A stretch of DNA of 64,000 nt from Albimonas marina (lineage in GTDB: Bacteria > Pseudomonadota > Alphaproteobacteria > Rhodobacterales > Rhodobacteraceae), in assembly GCF_029223255.1 (NCBI RefSeq), contig NZ_JARHUC010000001.1, forward strand, positions 372,001 to 436,000. The letters run 5' to 3'. Below, piece by piece: positions 29,250 through 38,734 of this stretch (positions are counted from its first letter, which is position 1; each line of letters opens with the position of its first letter). The notes beneath the pieces were generated by a model that searched no databases, was not told where the DNA came from, and saw nothing but the letters and a program-made list of their open reading frames with translations. The translations under genes were made by a program, and so were the position numbers.

Positions 29250-30283
29250 CTACGCTGCTCGACGGCGTGATGGGCCAGCCATTGAAATGTTCGCGTCTCG
29301 TTCTTGCTTCGCCCAAGTCGGCTCTCGCCGACCTCGCGGGCGTTCCAACCCGCGCGCCAAGCCCAGATCAAAACGGCGATACCGGGAACATGGCCGGCGC
29401 TATGAGGCGGCCAAGCCGAACAGCGTCAAGCCCTGGCGCTCTGCGCGAACAGCTTGGAAAGGATGAAGGCTCTGAGCGACGCTCAACCTTCAGCCTGTCG
29501 GCGGTCGATGCATGCGCTTCCGGCAGGAGCGAGGCCCAAGGCCTCAACCGCGATTGACCCGAGAGGGTCAGGATGGCGGAGCTACAAGCGGGAGACTCGG
29601 ATCGCCGCCCGCTGCACCCGTGGAAAGGGTGCCAGGCTCTCATGGTCATACGGTCGGCGGAACTTCCCCACCAGCCATCCCCCCCGCCAACTCCCGGGTC
29701 GATTCTGTCGATTAGTCTGCTCTTGCGGGAGCTACGGGAGCTGGCGGGGGGAACTTGAAGTCGTCGCGCTCGTAGGTCTCGCGCTCGGTGGTGACCTGGT
29801 CGACAACTTACGACGTGCGTTCGATGAGCGCCGCAAGTGCAACGCAATGTTGCACCTGGGGGACGCCAGTTACGGTTGCTTCCTGTCGCGCAATACCTCG
29901 TCGTGCTCCAGCGAACCCATCCCAGCTCCTACCTTGCTCGTGTCAGCATGCAGGGCGATCAGGGCCGCCTGCAGCAAGACCTGCGAGAGCAAGCGCCGCT
30001 AGCTCTGTTCCGTCGGGGTCCCTGCGCGGGCCCCCTGCCTGCCAGCGGGTCGCGACTTTGCCGAAGTCCGCCGAGAGCGTCGGTGGGCGAGGAAATGACT
30101 TCAACACCCGGTTGAAGTGCGAGGTGTGGTGCTACCGAGTCGGCTCAAGAGGCGCTGCGTCGTTCTTGTTCATTCAGTCTGGCCCCCGGCTAACGTCTAG
30201 CCATCCCACTGATACGAGTGAGTGTCGCGACCGCTTAGGGTGGAGCGCGCCTAAGTTATTGAAAAATAATGGATTAGGCTGGG
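29250..30283. other. One kilobase without recognisable genes
   Basis: Stops occur in all frames and coding bias is weak, unlike the neighbouring sequence. Short frames (for example 29267-29557, 29454-30002, 29788-30426) show no domain pattern. An AT-rich run just before the tRNA (29-30 kb boundary side, near 30257-30275) gives a T-rich stretch on the minus strand that could end tRNA-Gln transcription. It may be eroded insertion sequence next to a tRNA gene. Confidence 0.4.
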
Positions 30284-30358
<75 letters not shown>

Positions 30359-30460
30359 AAGCGCCGCGGAACCTAGCGGTGCGGAGGGGCTGCGGCAAGG
30401 CCCCGCGCGGCCTCGTCGCCGCCTGAGGCGCGACGGGCCACCTGCGACCAAGGAAACGCC

Positions 30461-30488
30461 TTGCGCCCCGCCCGGCGCCCTGCTAGTT
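30461..30488 (+). promoter_or_regulatory. Likely promoter of tRNA-Pro
   Basis: TTGCGC at 30461-30466 and CTAGTT at 30483-30488 are 16 bp apart and end 40 bp before the tRNA. Only partial consensus, but well placed. Confidence 0.4.
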
Positions 30489-30528
30489 CCCACGCCGCGG
30501 CGAGGACGCGAGTCCCCGCCGCTCGGTC

Positions 30529-30605
30529 CGGAGTGTAGCTCAGCCTGGTAGAGCACTGTCTTCGGGAGGCAGGGGCCGGTGGTTCGAATCCACTCACTCC
30601 GACCA
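30529..30605 (+). tRNA. tRNA-Pro (anticodon CGG)
   Basis: Cloverleaf with acceptor CGGAGTG/CACTCCG, D-arm GCTCAGCCTGGTAGAGC, anticodon stem CTGTC/GGCAG around loop TTCGGGA (anticodon CGG), T-arm GGTTCGAATCC and encoded CCA. 77 nt. Confidence 0.95.
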
Positions 30606-30756
30606 TGACCCCGGCGGGTTTCGCCGCACGTTCCCCACAGGTTCGCGCATCGAAACCCGCCAGGTCGACCTTCTCCACAGCATCCTCGTCCTGCCGCTCC
30701 GTTCGCGCGGCCTCGTGCGCGCGGATGTGGTCCGCGGCCGGTCTTCGTCGTGCGCC

Positions 30757-31638
30757 TCAGCCCGCGGCGGCGCGGGCGGCGTCCAGGACCTCGGCCACCA
30801 GGGGGTTGGGGAAGCGGCGCTGCAGGGTCACGGCGTAGAAGCCCTCGGAGATGCCCTCGAGGCGCGCCAGCTCGCACAGCACGCCCGCCGCCAGCTCATC
30901 TCGCACCACGATGGGAGGGATCACGGCCAGCCCCGCATGCTCGCGCGCCAGGAGGCGCAGCATCGCCATGTCGTCGGCCTCGGCCGCGATGCGCGGCGCG
31001 AGGCCCAGCCGGCCGATCAGCGCGTCGAACGAGGCGCGCAGCGCCGATTCCGGGGTCGGCAGGATCAGCGGCTCCTCCGCCAGGAGCTCCGCCAGCGGGC
31101 GCCCGGCGAGCTCCGGCGGGCCGACCAGGCTGACCGGCTGCTCCGACAACTCGTGCACCAGGTAGGGGCTGGCCGCGTCGCGGGCGGGCACCAGGTTGGT
31201 CAGCACCACGTCCAGCGCCAGCCCCTGCAGCGCGCGCAGCAGGTCGGGCTGCAGGCCCGAGCGCAGCACCACCTCGACGTCGCCGCGCCCGATGATGGGC
31301 GCGAGGAACGCCAGCTGGAAGTTGCGCGACAGGGTCGCCAGCGCCCCCACCCGCAGCGCCCGTCGCGCGGCGCCGACCTGGCGCAGGGTGGCGGTCAGAT
31401 CCTCGGCCGTGCGGAAGATCGCCTCGGCATGGTCAAGGGCGATGCGCCCCGCCTCGGTCAACACGAGGCCCCGGCCCCGCCGCTCGAACAGGTCGTGGCC
31501 CAGCGACGCCTCCAGCGCCCGCAGCTGGGTCGACAGCGCCGACGGCGACAGGTTCAGCGTCCGCGCGGCCCCCGTCAGGGCGCCGTCGCGCGCCACCGCC
31601 CGGAACAGGCGCAGGTGATGCAGGTTCAGCGTCGCCAT
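30757..31638 (-). CDS. LysR-type regulator divergent from dabBA
   Basis: This 293-residue LysR-family protein has a winged HTH at residues 1-62 (LHHLRLFRAVARDGALTGAA, LSPSALSTQLRALEASLG) and a periplasmic-binding-like effector domain from about 92 to the end. It is transcribed away from dabB across a 95-bp region, the standard LysR arrangement, so it most likely controls dabBA and itself, perhaps in response to carbon status as CbbR-type regulators do. The effector is unknown. The ATG at 31638 fits the family N-terminus (MATLNLHHLRLF). Confidence 0.88.
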   Translation of the reverse strand: MATLNLHHLRLFRAVARDGALTGAARTLNLSPSALSTQLRALEASLGHDLFERRGRGLVLTEAGRIALDHAEAIFRTAEDLTATLRQVGAARRALRVGALATLSRNFQLAFLAPIIGRGDVEVVLRSGLQPDLLRALQGLALDVVLTNLVPARDAASPYLVHELSEQPVSLVGPPELAGRPLAELLAEEPLILPTPESALRASFDALIGRLGLAPRIAAEADDMAMLRLLAREHAGLAVIPPIVVRDELAAGVLCELARLEGISEGFYAVTLQRRFPNPLVAEVLDAARAAAG

Positions 31639-31733
31639 CGTTCGATCCAGTAGAACGTTAACCCATATTATATGTCATTTTATGAAAGACGGCCAGCGGC
31701 TATCCCTCGCCCACCACGTTCGAGGAGCCTGCC
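31639..31733. promoter_or_regulatory. Divergent LysR/dabB control region
   Basis: A low-GC patch with the perfect palindrome CATATTATATG at 31664-31674, suitable as a LysR-type T-N11-A operator overlapping both promoters. GAGGAG at 31722-31727 is the dabB ribosome-binding site. Confidence 0.5.
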
Positions 31734-33296
31734 ATGTCGTCGATCCTGACCCCGGGCCTGCTGGCCCCCGCCGTCCTCCTGCTCGCCGCCGCCGCCCTGG
31801 CGCTGGGCGCGGGCGGGCCGCCGCGACGCGCCGCGCGCCTGGCCGAGGGCGCGGCGGCGGCGGCGCTGGCGCTGGCCGTCGCCGAGCTCGCGCTGCTGCT
31901 GACCTCCGGCCCCGCCCGGCCGGCGCTGGGCGAGGGGCCCTTCGCCCCGGCGCTGGTCCGCGATCCGGTCTCGGCGACGATGACGCTTCTGGTGGCCTTC
32001 GTGGGCGCGGTGGTGATGCGCTACGCCCGCAGCTACCTGGACGGAGAGCCGGGGGCGGTCCGCTTTCACGCCGCGATGCTCGCCACGCTCGCCGCGGTGC
32101 TGGTCCTGGTGCAGGCGGGCTCCTTCGGGGTGCTGATCGCGGCCTTCGTCGCCGTCGGCCTGGGTCTGCGGCGGCTGCTGCTGCACTATCCCGGCCGGGC
32201 GGCCGCCCGGCGCTCGGCCGCCAAGTTCTCGCTGGTCTGGCATGCGGGCGACGGGGCGCTGATCCTCGCGGCCGCCGTCCTCGCCGCGGCCTACGGGACC
32301 GACGACCTCGGCGCCCTGGCCGAGGCGGCGGGCGCGGGCCTGTCCTGGCCGGGCCACGCGGCCGTCGCCCTGCTGGTCCTGGCGGCCGCCCTGAAGACCG
32401 CGGCCTTCCCCGTGCACGGCTGGCTGACCGAGGTGATGGAGGCGCCGACCCCCGTCTCCGCCCTCCTGCACGCCGGCATCGTCAACGCGGGCGGTGTGCT
32501 GCTGATCCGCACCGCCGACCTGGTGCAGGCGAGCCCCGGGGCCATGGCCGCCCTCGTCGCCGTCGGCGGGTTCACGGCTCTCTTCGGCGCGGTGGTGATG
32601 CTGACGCAGAGCGCGGTGAAGACGGCGCTCGCCTGGTCGACGGTCGCGCAGATGGGCTTCATGCTGCTGCAGTGCGGCCTGGGGCTGTGGGCGCTGGCGC
32701 TCCTGCACGTGGTCGCGCACTCGCTCTACAAGGCGCATGCGTTCCTGTCCTCGGGCGGGGCGGTGCAGGCGGTGGCGGGGCTGCGCCGGCCGGGGCCGGT
32801 CGCGGCGCCCGGCGTCGGCGCGGCGCTGAAGGCCTTCGCGCTGGCGCTGATCCTCTACGCCGGCATGGCGGCGGCCTTCGGGCTGCTCTTCGGGCCGAAG
32901 CCCGCGCAGGCGGTGGCGCTGGGCACGATGCTGATCTTCGGCGTCGCCTATCTGGTGGCCCAGGGCCTGGCCGACGCCGCGCCCGCGGCGCTGACCCGGC
33001 GCACCGCCCAGGCCTCGCTGGCCGCGGCGGCGGGCTACTTCGGCTTCCAGCTGCTCGCCGGCGCGCTCTGGGGCGGGGTCCTGCCCGCGGCTCCCGCGCC
33101 CGGCCCGCTGGAGTGGGCGCTGCTGACCGTCGCTGTGCTCTCCTTCGGCCTGGTCGCCTTCGCCCAGACGATGTTCCCGCTGTGGAGCCGCCACCCCGCC
33201 GCCGCCGGCGTCCGGGTCCACCTCGCCAACGGCCTCTACCTCAACGCGCTGCTCGACCGCCTGATCGGCGGGTTCCGGGCCGCGAAGTCCAGCTGA
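31734..33296 (+). CDS. dabB: DabB, proton-channel subunit of the CO2 uptake complex
   Basis: This 520-residue membrane protein is of the NuoL/MrpA proton-pumping family, with about 13-14 helices. Typical segments are [20 protein letters not shown] (helix-7/8 region, residues about 222-240), [18 protein letters not shown] and [18 protein letters not shown]. It is not part of complex I here: the next gene is dabA, and this pairing defines the DAB inorganic-carbon accumulation complex. There, proton flow through DabB drives one-way hydration of CO2 to bicarbonate by DabA. The ATG is preceded by GAGGAG. The 16-bp gap to dabA indicates an operon, probably LysR-controlled. Confidence 0.9.
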   Translation: MSSILTPGLLAPAVLLLAAAALALGAGGPPRRAARLAEGAAAAALALAVAELALLLTSGPARPALGEGPFAPALVRDPVSATMTLLVAFVGAVVMRYARSYLDGEPGAVRFHAAMLATLAAVLVLVQAGSFGVLIAAFVAVGLGLRRLLLHYPGRAAARRSAAKFSLVWHAGDGALILAAAVLAAAYGTDDLGALAEAAGAGLSWPGHAAVALLVLAAALKTAAFPVHGWLTEVMEAPTPVSALLHAGIVNAGGVLLIRTADLVQASPGAMAALVAVGGFTALFGAVVMLTQSAVKTALAWSTVAQMGFMLLQCGLGLWALALLHVVAHSLYKAHAFLSSGGAVQAVAGLRRPGPVAAPGVGAALKAFALALILYAGMAAAFGLLFGPKPAQAVALGTMLIFGVAYLVAQGLADAAPAALTRRTAQASLAAAAGYFGFQLLAGALWGGVLPAAPAPGPLEWALLTVAVLSFGLVAFAQTMFPLWSRHPAAAGVRVHLANGLYLNALLDRLIGGFRAAKSS

Positions 33297-33312
33297 TCGG
33301 AAAGGACGTCCC

Positions 33313-35691
33313 ATGTTCATGAACGCCATCCGGATCGAGCCCGCGCGGGTCTCCGGCCTCCTTTCCGCGGCCGAGCGCGCGGCCCGCGCCATCCCGCCCG
33401 CCTTCCCGCTGGACGCCACCGTCGCGGTGAACCCCTTCCTCGGCCAGTCGGGCGAGGACCTGGCGACCGCCGCCGCGCGGCTCGTCCGGGTCGCCGGGGT
33501 CGCCGTCACGCGGCCGCGGGCCGAGTACGCCGCCGAGATCGCGGCCGGCCGCATCGCGCCCGAGGACCTGGACGCGGCGCTGGCCGCCTGCGCCTCACCG
33601 CTGAGGCCCCGCCACGCGGCCGCGCTGAAGGCCGCCGCCCGCGCCCCCTCGCCCGCGCCGCAGGCGCTGCCGACGGTCGCCGACCTCGCCGCGCAGGCGG
33701 ACGGCGTGGACTGGCCCGCGGTGATCGAGAAGACCGTGGGCCTGTGGGCCGCGGGGCATTTCGACCGGGGCCAGGCCCTGTGGGCCCCCGCCCCCGGCCG
33801 GCCCGCCTTCGCCGCCTGGCGCTCGTGGGCCACGCGGGACCTGACGCCCGAGATCGCCGGCCTGCCCGGCTTCTGCCGGCACGTCGCCTCGGCCCCCGAC
33901 ACCGCCGAGCGGGCGATCCTGCGCGCGGCCGAGCGGCTGGGCCTGAGCGAGCCCGCGGCCGAGACCGCCTTCCACCGGCTGCTGATGGACCTCGGCGGCT
34001 GGGCCCAGCACGCGCGCTGGCTGCTGTGGCAGGCGGAGCTCGACGGCGGGACCGACGCGACGCTGGCCGACCTGCTGGCGATCCGGCTGGTGTGGGAGGA
34101 GGCGCTGCTCGACGCCCACCCCGCGCTCGCCGACCGCTGGCAGGAGGTGGTCGCCGCCCACGCCGCCCCCGTGATCCCCACGGCCGATCAGGTGACCGAC
34201 GCGATCCTGCAGGACGCCGCCGAGCGGGCGGCGCAGCGCCGGCTCGCCGACGCGCTCGACGGTCCGGCCGCCCCGAAGGATCGGCCCGCGCTGCAGGCCG
34301 CCTTCTGCATCGACGTCCGCTCGGAGGTGTTCCGCCGGGCGCTCGAGGCGCAGGATCCGGGCGTCGAGACCCTGGGCTTCGCGGGCTTCTTCGGCCTGCC
34401 GCTGGTCCATGCGCCCCACGCCTCCGACGTGCCCGAGGCGCGGCTGCCCGTCCTGCTTAAGCCCGCCCTGCACTCGACCGCCCAGCTCGGGGAGGCGGAG
34501 GAGCAGGCGGCGCGCATCGGGGCCCGCGCCGCCCGCGCCTGGGGCCGGTTCCGGCAGGCCGCCGTCTCCTCCTTCGCCTTCGTCGAGGCGGCGGGCCCGC
34601 TCTACGGCGCGAAGCTCGCCGCGCAGGCGCTGGGCCTGAAGCGGAGCCGGCCGGCCCCCGCCCCCGCCCCACGCTTCTCCGAGAGCCTGTCGGCGGAGGC
34701 CAAGGCCGAGCTCGCCGCCAGGGTCCTGCGCGCGATGAGCCTGACCGAGGGCTTCGGCCGGCTGGTCCTGCTGCTGGGTCACGGCGCCACCGTCGCGAAC
34801 AACCCGCATGAAAGCGCCTATCACTGCGGCGCCTGCGGCGGCCACGCCGGCGACGTCTCCGCTCGCCTGCTCGCGGGCCTGCTCAACGACCCCGAGACCC
34901 GCGCGGGCCTCGCCGGGCAGGGGATCGCGCTCGACGACGAGGTGATCTTCGTCGCGGGCCTCCACGACACCACCACGGACGAGATCACGCTCCACCCCGA
35001 CGCCGTCCCCGCCGACCGGGCGGAGGAGTTGGCGCAGGCGCAGGCCTGGCTCCGGGCCGCCGGCGCCCTCGCGCGGGCCGAGCGGGCGGCGCGCCTGCCG
35101 GGCGCGACCGCGGCGACCGTCGCCGCGCGCGCCTGGGACTGGGCGCAGGTGCGCCCGGAATGGGGCCTCGCCGGCTGCTCGGCCTTCATCGCCGCCCCGC
35201 GCGCGGCGACCTCCGGCGTCGACCTCGGCGGCCGGGCCTTCCTGCACAGCTACGACTGGCGGGCGGACGAGGGCTTCGCGACGCTGGAGCTGATCCTGAC
35301 CGCCCCGGTGGTGGTGGCGAGCTGGATCAGCCTGCAATACTACGGCTCGACCGTCGCGCCCGAGGCCTTCGGCAGCGGCAACAAGCTGATCCACAACGTC
35401 GTCGGCGGCATCGGCGTGGTCGAGGGCAACGGCGGCCGCCTGCGCGCGGGCCTGCCCCGGCAGGCGATCCACGACGGCGAGGCGCCGGCCCACGAGGCCC
35501 TGCGCCTCTCGGTCCTGATCGAGGCGCCGCGCGAGGCGATCTCGGCGGTCCTCTCCCGCCACCCCTCCGTGCAGGCGCTGTTCGACAACGGCTGGCTGCA
35601 CCTTTTCGCGCTGGAGGAGGGCCGCGTCGCCGCCCGCCGCCTGCCCGACGGGAGCTGGTCCAACCCGCAGGCGCCCGCGCTCGCCGCCTGA
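33313..35691 (+). CDS. dabA: DabA, carbonic-anhydrase-like subunit of the CO2 uptake complex
   Basis: This 792-residue DUF2309/UPF0753 protein shows the zinc-site pattern of DabA: Cys332 and Asp334 in FCIDVRSE, His490 in [14 protein letters not shown] and Cys505 in [12 protein letters not shown]. The relative spacing (C-x-D, and H to C 15 residues) is the same as in characterised DabA. The N-terminal region ([18 protein letters not shown]) and the C-terminal part ([19 protein letters not shown]-like segment near residue 695) are also conserved. It binds DabB at the inner membrane and makes cytoplasmic bicarbonate. The next gene on the opposite strand is a SulP transporter, which may also move bicarbonate. 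A strong hairpin follows at 35726-35755. Confidence 0.93.
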   Translation: MFMNAIRIEPARVSGLLSAAERAARAIPPAFPLDATVAVNPFLGQSGEDLATAAARLVRVAGVAVTRPRAEYAAEIAAGRIAPEDLDAALAACASPLRPRHAAALKAAARAPSPAPQALPTVADLAAQADGVDWPAVIEKTVGLWAAGHFDRGQALWAPAPGRPAFAAWRSWATRDLTPEIAGLPGFCRHVASAPDTAERAILRAAERLGLSEPAAETAFHRLLMDLGGWAQHARWLLWQAELDGGTDATLADLLAIRLVWEEALLDAHPALADRWQEVVAAHAAPVIPTADQVTDAILQDAAERAAQRRLADALDGPAAPKDRPALQAAFCIDVRSEVFRRALEAQDPGVETLGFAGFFGLPLVHAPHASDVPEARLPVLLKPALHSTAQLGEAEEQAARIGARAARAWGRFRQAAVSSFAFVEAAGPLYGAKLAAQALGLKRSRPAPAPAPRFSESLSAEAKAELAARVLRAMSLTEGFGRLVLLLGHGATVANNPHESAYHCGACGGHAGDVSARLLAGLLNDPETRAGLAGQGIALDDEVIFVAGLHDTTTDEITLHPDAVPADRAEELAQAQAWLRAAGALARAERAARLPGATAATVAARAWDWAQVRPEWGLAGCSAFIAAPRAATSGVDLGGRAFLHSYDWRADEGFATLELILTAPVVVASWISLQYYGSTVAPEAFGSGNKLIHNVVGGIGVVEGNGGRLRAGLPRQAIHDGEAPAHEALRLSVLIEAPREAISAVLSRHPSVQALFDNGWLHLFALEEGRVAARRLPDGSWSNPQAPALAA

Positions 35692-35725
35692 GACCGCCGC
35701 GAGGCGCCGCGACCGCCCGACTCGC

Positions 35726-35755
35726 CGCGGGGCCGAAGACCGCTTCGGCCCCGCG
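35726..35755 (+). terminator. Terminator after dabBA
   Basis: A perfect 13-bp stem (CGCGGGGCCGAAG / CTTCGGCCCCGCG) with a 4-nt loop, followed by ATTCCAGTTTCC. It lies 34 bp after the dabA stop. Confidence 0.8.
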
Positions 35756-35972
35756 ATTCCAGTTTCCATGAACAACTGTCGCCTGGCGCGAGATTGAATT
35801 CGCATATGTGCGCTATTGGCGAGTATTGACCCGGGGGAATAACGATAATCCGGCGGAGTTTCGCTGGCGTCCGCATTCGAAAAATCGTATCCAATGATCA
35901 GAGCCGGAGGCGATTGGGGATTTCGCCCGGCTCGAGCATGACGCGGGCATTGGGGTGTTCATCGCATCATGC

Positions 35973-36026
35973 GTGTCGCCGCCGCGTGCGCTCAGTCTGG
36001 GGAGATGACGCACGCGGCGACGACAC
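35973..36026 (-). repeat. Long inverted repeat with 18-nt loop between dabA and sulP
   Basis: An 18-bp stem with one mismatch (starting GTGTCGCCGCCGCGTGCG) encloses an 18-nt loop, 39 bp after the sulP stop on the minus strand. It could be the sulP terminator or a remnant site of another kind. The rest of 35762-36064 is relatively AT-rich and has no recognisable gene. Confidence 0.5.
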
Positions 36027-36064
36027 TCCAATCCCCCGCGCGGCCACCGCCCGCAGACGCCCCT

Positions 36065-37777
36065 TCAGCCGTCGACGACCCCACCGCTCCGCGAGCCTGC
36101 CAGCGCCTCCTCCACGGTGGCCGCCTGCCGGACCAGCGGCGCCTGCAGCCCGTGAGCGGCCAGCATGGCGCGGATCTCCTCGCTCGCGCCCGCGATCCAC
36201 AGCGCGGTCCCGCGCTTGCGCGCCCCGTGCGCCAGGCCCTCGAGCATGTTGGCCCCCGTCGAATCCAGGAACGGCGCGGCCGAGAGGTCCAGGATCAGCG
36301 TCCGCCGCCCGTCCTGGATGCGGTCCAGCACCGACCCGATCGAGGCCGCCGCCCCGAAGAACAGCGCCCCGGTGATCCGGTAGACCACCACCTCGGGGTC
36401 GGAGGCCGCGCCTTCGTCGTAGCTCTCGCGCGGACGGGCGCCGTCGGCCTCGTCCTGCCCGACCAGCGGCGTGTGCAGGGCCACCGCCGTCGCCCGGCTC
36501 ATCCGACGGATGAACAGGACCGAGCCCAGCGCGAAGCCCACCACGATGGCCTCGGTCAGGTCGCGGAAGACGGTCAGCAGGAAGGTCGCGCCCAGCACCG
36601 TCGCCTCCCCCCAGCCCGAGCGCAGCAGCGCCGCGATGGCCGGCCGCTCGACCATGTTCCAGGCCACCACCGCCAGCACCCCGGCCAGCGCCGCCAGCGG
36701 GATCCAGGCGGCCAGCGGCGCGGCGACCAGGATGAACAGCATCAGGAAGGCCGCGTGCAGCATCCCCGCCACCGGCCCGTGCGCGCCCGAGCGCACGTTG
36801 GTCGCCGTGCGCGCGATGGTGCCGGTCACGCAGAACCCGCCGAACAGGGAGGAGGCGACGTTGGCCGCCCCCTGCGCCACCAGCTCGCAGTTCGAGCGGT
36901 GCCGCCGCCCGGTCATCCCGTCGGCCACCACCGCCGACAGCAGTGACTCGATCGCCCCCAGCAGGGTGAAGGAGACCGCGGCCGGCAGCACGTCGACGAC
37001 CTTGTCCCAGGACAGCGTGGGCAGATGCGGCGCCGGCAGGGTCGAGGGGATGCCGCCGAACTTGGTGCCGATGGTCGCGACCGGCAGGTCCAGCAGCGCC
37101 GTCGCCGCCGCGGCCAGGCACACCGCGATCAGCATCCCCGGCCAGCGCGGCCGCCAGCGCCTCAGCCCCAGGATCACGCCCACCGTCGCCAGCGCCAGCG
37201 CCGGCGCCGCGGGCGTCAGCGTGTCCCGCGCGGCCCACAGCGCCGGCGCCTTCTCCAGCAGCGCGCCGGGCTCGTTCGCCAGCGTCAGGCCGAACAGCTC
37301 CTTCACCTGGCTCGCGAAGATGATCACGGCGATGCCGGCGGTGAAGCCCACGGTGACGGGGAAGGGGATGAACTTGATGAAGGTTCCCAGCCGCAGCCAG
37401 CCCACCGCGGCCAGCATCAGGCCCGACAGGAACGTCGCCAGGATCAGCCCGTCCATGCCGTGCTCGGCCACCGTCGCGGCCACCAGCACGATGAACGCCC
37501 CCGCCGGCCCCCCGATCTGGAAGCGCGAGCCCCCCAGAAGCGAGACCATGAACCCGCCCGCGATGGCGGTGTAGAGCCCCTGCGCCGGGGTCGCGCCCGA
37601 GGCGATGGCGATGGCCATCGACAGGGGCAGGGCGACGATGGCCACCGTCAGCCCCGCCACGGCGTCGGCGCGCAGCTGCGCCAGGCCGTAGCCCTCGCGC
37701 AGCACGGTCAGGATCTTGGGGGTGTAGAGCTCGGCGAAGGTCGGAGCGGCGCTCCGGCCGGCTGCAAGGTCTGTCAT
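36065..37777 (-). CDS. SulP-family anion transporter with STAS domain
   Basis: The protein has 570 residues. The membrane domain (about 20-430) shows SulP signatures: AVAGLTVAIVALPLSMAIAI, GATPAQGLYTAIAGGFM, SRFQIGGPAGAFIVLVAATV, LGAIESLLSAVVADGMTGRR. A STAS domain follows (about 440-550; RRTLILDLSAAPFLDSTGAN). It exchanges or symports an anion such as sulfate or bicarbonate. Convergent placement beside dabBA makes bicarbonate uptake (BicA-like) attractive, but this is inferred. MTDLAAGRS at 37777 is taken as start; its ribosome-binding site is weak, which suggests coupling to the XRE gene 77 bp upstream. Decayed fragments of this gene occur at 15.0-15.3 kb and 28.35 kb. Confidence 0.9.
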   Translation of the reverse strand: MTDLAAGRSAAPTFAELYTPKILTVLREGYGLAQLRADAVAGLTVAIVALPLSMAIAIASGATPAQGLYTAIAGGFMVSLLGGSRFQIGGPAGAFIVLVAATVAEHGMDGLILATFLSGLMLAAVGWLRLGTFIKFIPFPVTVGFTAGIAVIIFASQVKELFGLTLANEPGALLEKAPALWAARDTLTPAAPALALATVGVILGLRRWRPRWPGMLIAVCLAAAATALLDLPVATIGTKFGGIPSTLPAPHLPTLSWDKVVDVLPAAVSFTLLGAIESLLSAVVADGMTGRRHRSNCELVAQGAANVASSLFGGFCVTGTIARTATNVRSGAHGPVAGMLHAAFLMLFILVAAPLAAWIPLAALAGVLAVVAWNMVERPAIAALLRSGWGEATVLGATFLLTVFRDLTEAIVVGFALGSVLFIRRMSRATAVALHTPLVGQDEADGARPRESYDEGAASDPEVVVYRITGALFFGAAASIGSVLDRIQDGRRTLILDLSAAPFLDSTGANMLEGLAHGARKRGTALWIAGASEEIRAMLAAHGLQAPLVRQAATVEEALAGSRSGGVVDG

Positions 37778-37854
37778 CTGGGGCCGCGCCTTGGTCAAGG
37801 AAGCGGCGGGATCGTCGGCAGGTCGTCGGCGGTCGCCGTCGCGGGTCGGAAGGG

Positions 37855-38115
37855 TCAGGGGTCGGTCGGAGGGGCCTTCAGGCGGACGCCCCGTCCGCCC
37901 GAGCGGCTGGTCGCGCCTTCGCCGATCAGCTCGATCCCGGCCCGGTCCAGCGCGTCGACGACCTTCACGAGGCTGTCGACGACGCCGCGGACGTTGCCCT
38001 CGCTCGCCTCCATGCGCCGGATCGTGGGCACGGACAGGCCGGAGAGGTCGGCCAGGGTCTTCTGGTCGATGCCCAGCAGCGCCCGGGCGGCGCGCATCTG
38101 CGAAGCGGTGATCAT
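37855..38115 (-). CDS. Small XRE regulator upstream of sulP
   Basis: This 86-residue Cro/CI-type HTH reads MITASQMRAARALLGIDQKT, LADLSGLSVPTIRRMEAS, followed by VDSLVKVVDALDRAGIELIG, a layout seen in many short alphaproteobacterial regulators. It differs from the HTH copies at 16.4 and 29.0 kb. It is co-directional with sulP 77 bp downstream and divergent from phnA, with an inverted repeat between them, so it probably regulates sulP, itself and perhaps phnA. ATG 38115 is used; an upstream ATG at 38148 would add 11 residues. Confidence 0.8.
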   Translation of the reverse strand: MITASQMRAARALLGIDQKTLADLSGLSVPTIRRMEASEGNVRGVVDSLVKVVDALDRAGIELIGEGATSRSGGRGVRLKAPPTDP

Positions 38116-38165
38116 GAGTCGCTCTTGAAGGACGATTGCTGAATTCAAGCAGACCGATTATCATA

Positions 38166-38194
38166 TTTCAAGTATCACTGATGATATCCTGAAA
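38166..38194. promoter_or_regulatory. Candidate operator between the XRE gene and phnA
   Basis: TTTCAAGTATCA (38166-38177) and TGATATCCTGAAA (38182-38194) form an imperfect inverted repeat around CTGA, in an AT-rich island between divergent genes. A likely target for the adjacent small XRE protein. Confidence 0.5.
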
Positions 38195-38294
38195 CCTACC
38201 GGACGAAGCCGCCCCGCGCAGGCCTCGGATCGCGCCGCCTGCGCGCCGCGCCCTACCGGGCGGACCGCCCGACCCAGAGAACGGAAAGCCGCCC

Positions 38295-38654
38295 ATGACC
38301 GACGCCCTGCCGCCCTGCCCGGAATGCGGATCCGTCCTCGCCTACGAGATGGACGCCCTGCTGTGCTGCCCCGAATGCGGGCATGAGTGGTCGCCCGCCG
38401 CCGCCGCGGCCTCGGCATCCGCCGACACCGACGCCGCCCAGGTGCGCGACAGCGTCGGCAACGTGCTGGCCGACGGCGACACGGTGACGGTGATCAAGGA
38501 CCTGAAGCTGAAGGGGTCGTCCACGGTGGTGAAGGTCGGGACCAAGGTCCGCGGCATCCGCCTGGTCGACGGCGACCACGACATCGACTGCCGGATCCCC
38601 GGCGTCGGCCAGATCGGCCTGAAGTCGCAGTTCGTGAAGAAGGTGGTCGAGTAG
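38295..38654 (+). CDS. phnA: PhnA-like zinc-ribbon protein, intact parental copy
   Basis: This 119-residue PhnA/YjdM protein has a zinc ribbon with CPECGS (8-13) and CPECGHEW (25-32), an Ala-rich linker (longer here by about five residues than in the other copies), and the conserved PhnA domain ([20 protein letters not shown] to [12 protein letters not shown]). Function in the family is unsettled and is not phosphonate cleavage. It is divergent from the XRE-sulP pair across a 179-bp region with an operator-like repeat. The same three gene types recur, degraded, on both sides of the copper island. Confidence 0.9.
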   Translation: MTDALPPCPECGSVLAYEMDALLCCPECGHEWSPAAAAASASADTDAAQVRDSVGNVLADGDTVTVIKDLKLKGSSTVVKVGTKVRGIRLVDGDHDIDCRIPGVGQIGLKSQFVKKVVE

Positions 38655-38734
38655 CGCCGGCGCCCGACGGCGGAGACGCGGCCGCTTTCGCTCCGCGCGC
38701 CCGCGGGGCCGCCGGGGCGCGGGCAGGGGGCCGC

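Noticed and set aside
31734-33296. DabB as a stray complex I NuoL or Mrp antiporter subunit
   Set aside because: It is directly followed by dabA with the full zinc-site pattern, and no other nuo or mrp genes are present.
31680-34181. Long minus-strand frame opposite dabBA
   Set aside because: Shadow of the dab genes; low-complexity Arg/Gln/Ala composition, while both dab products show full family motifs.
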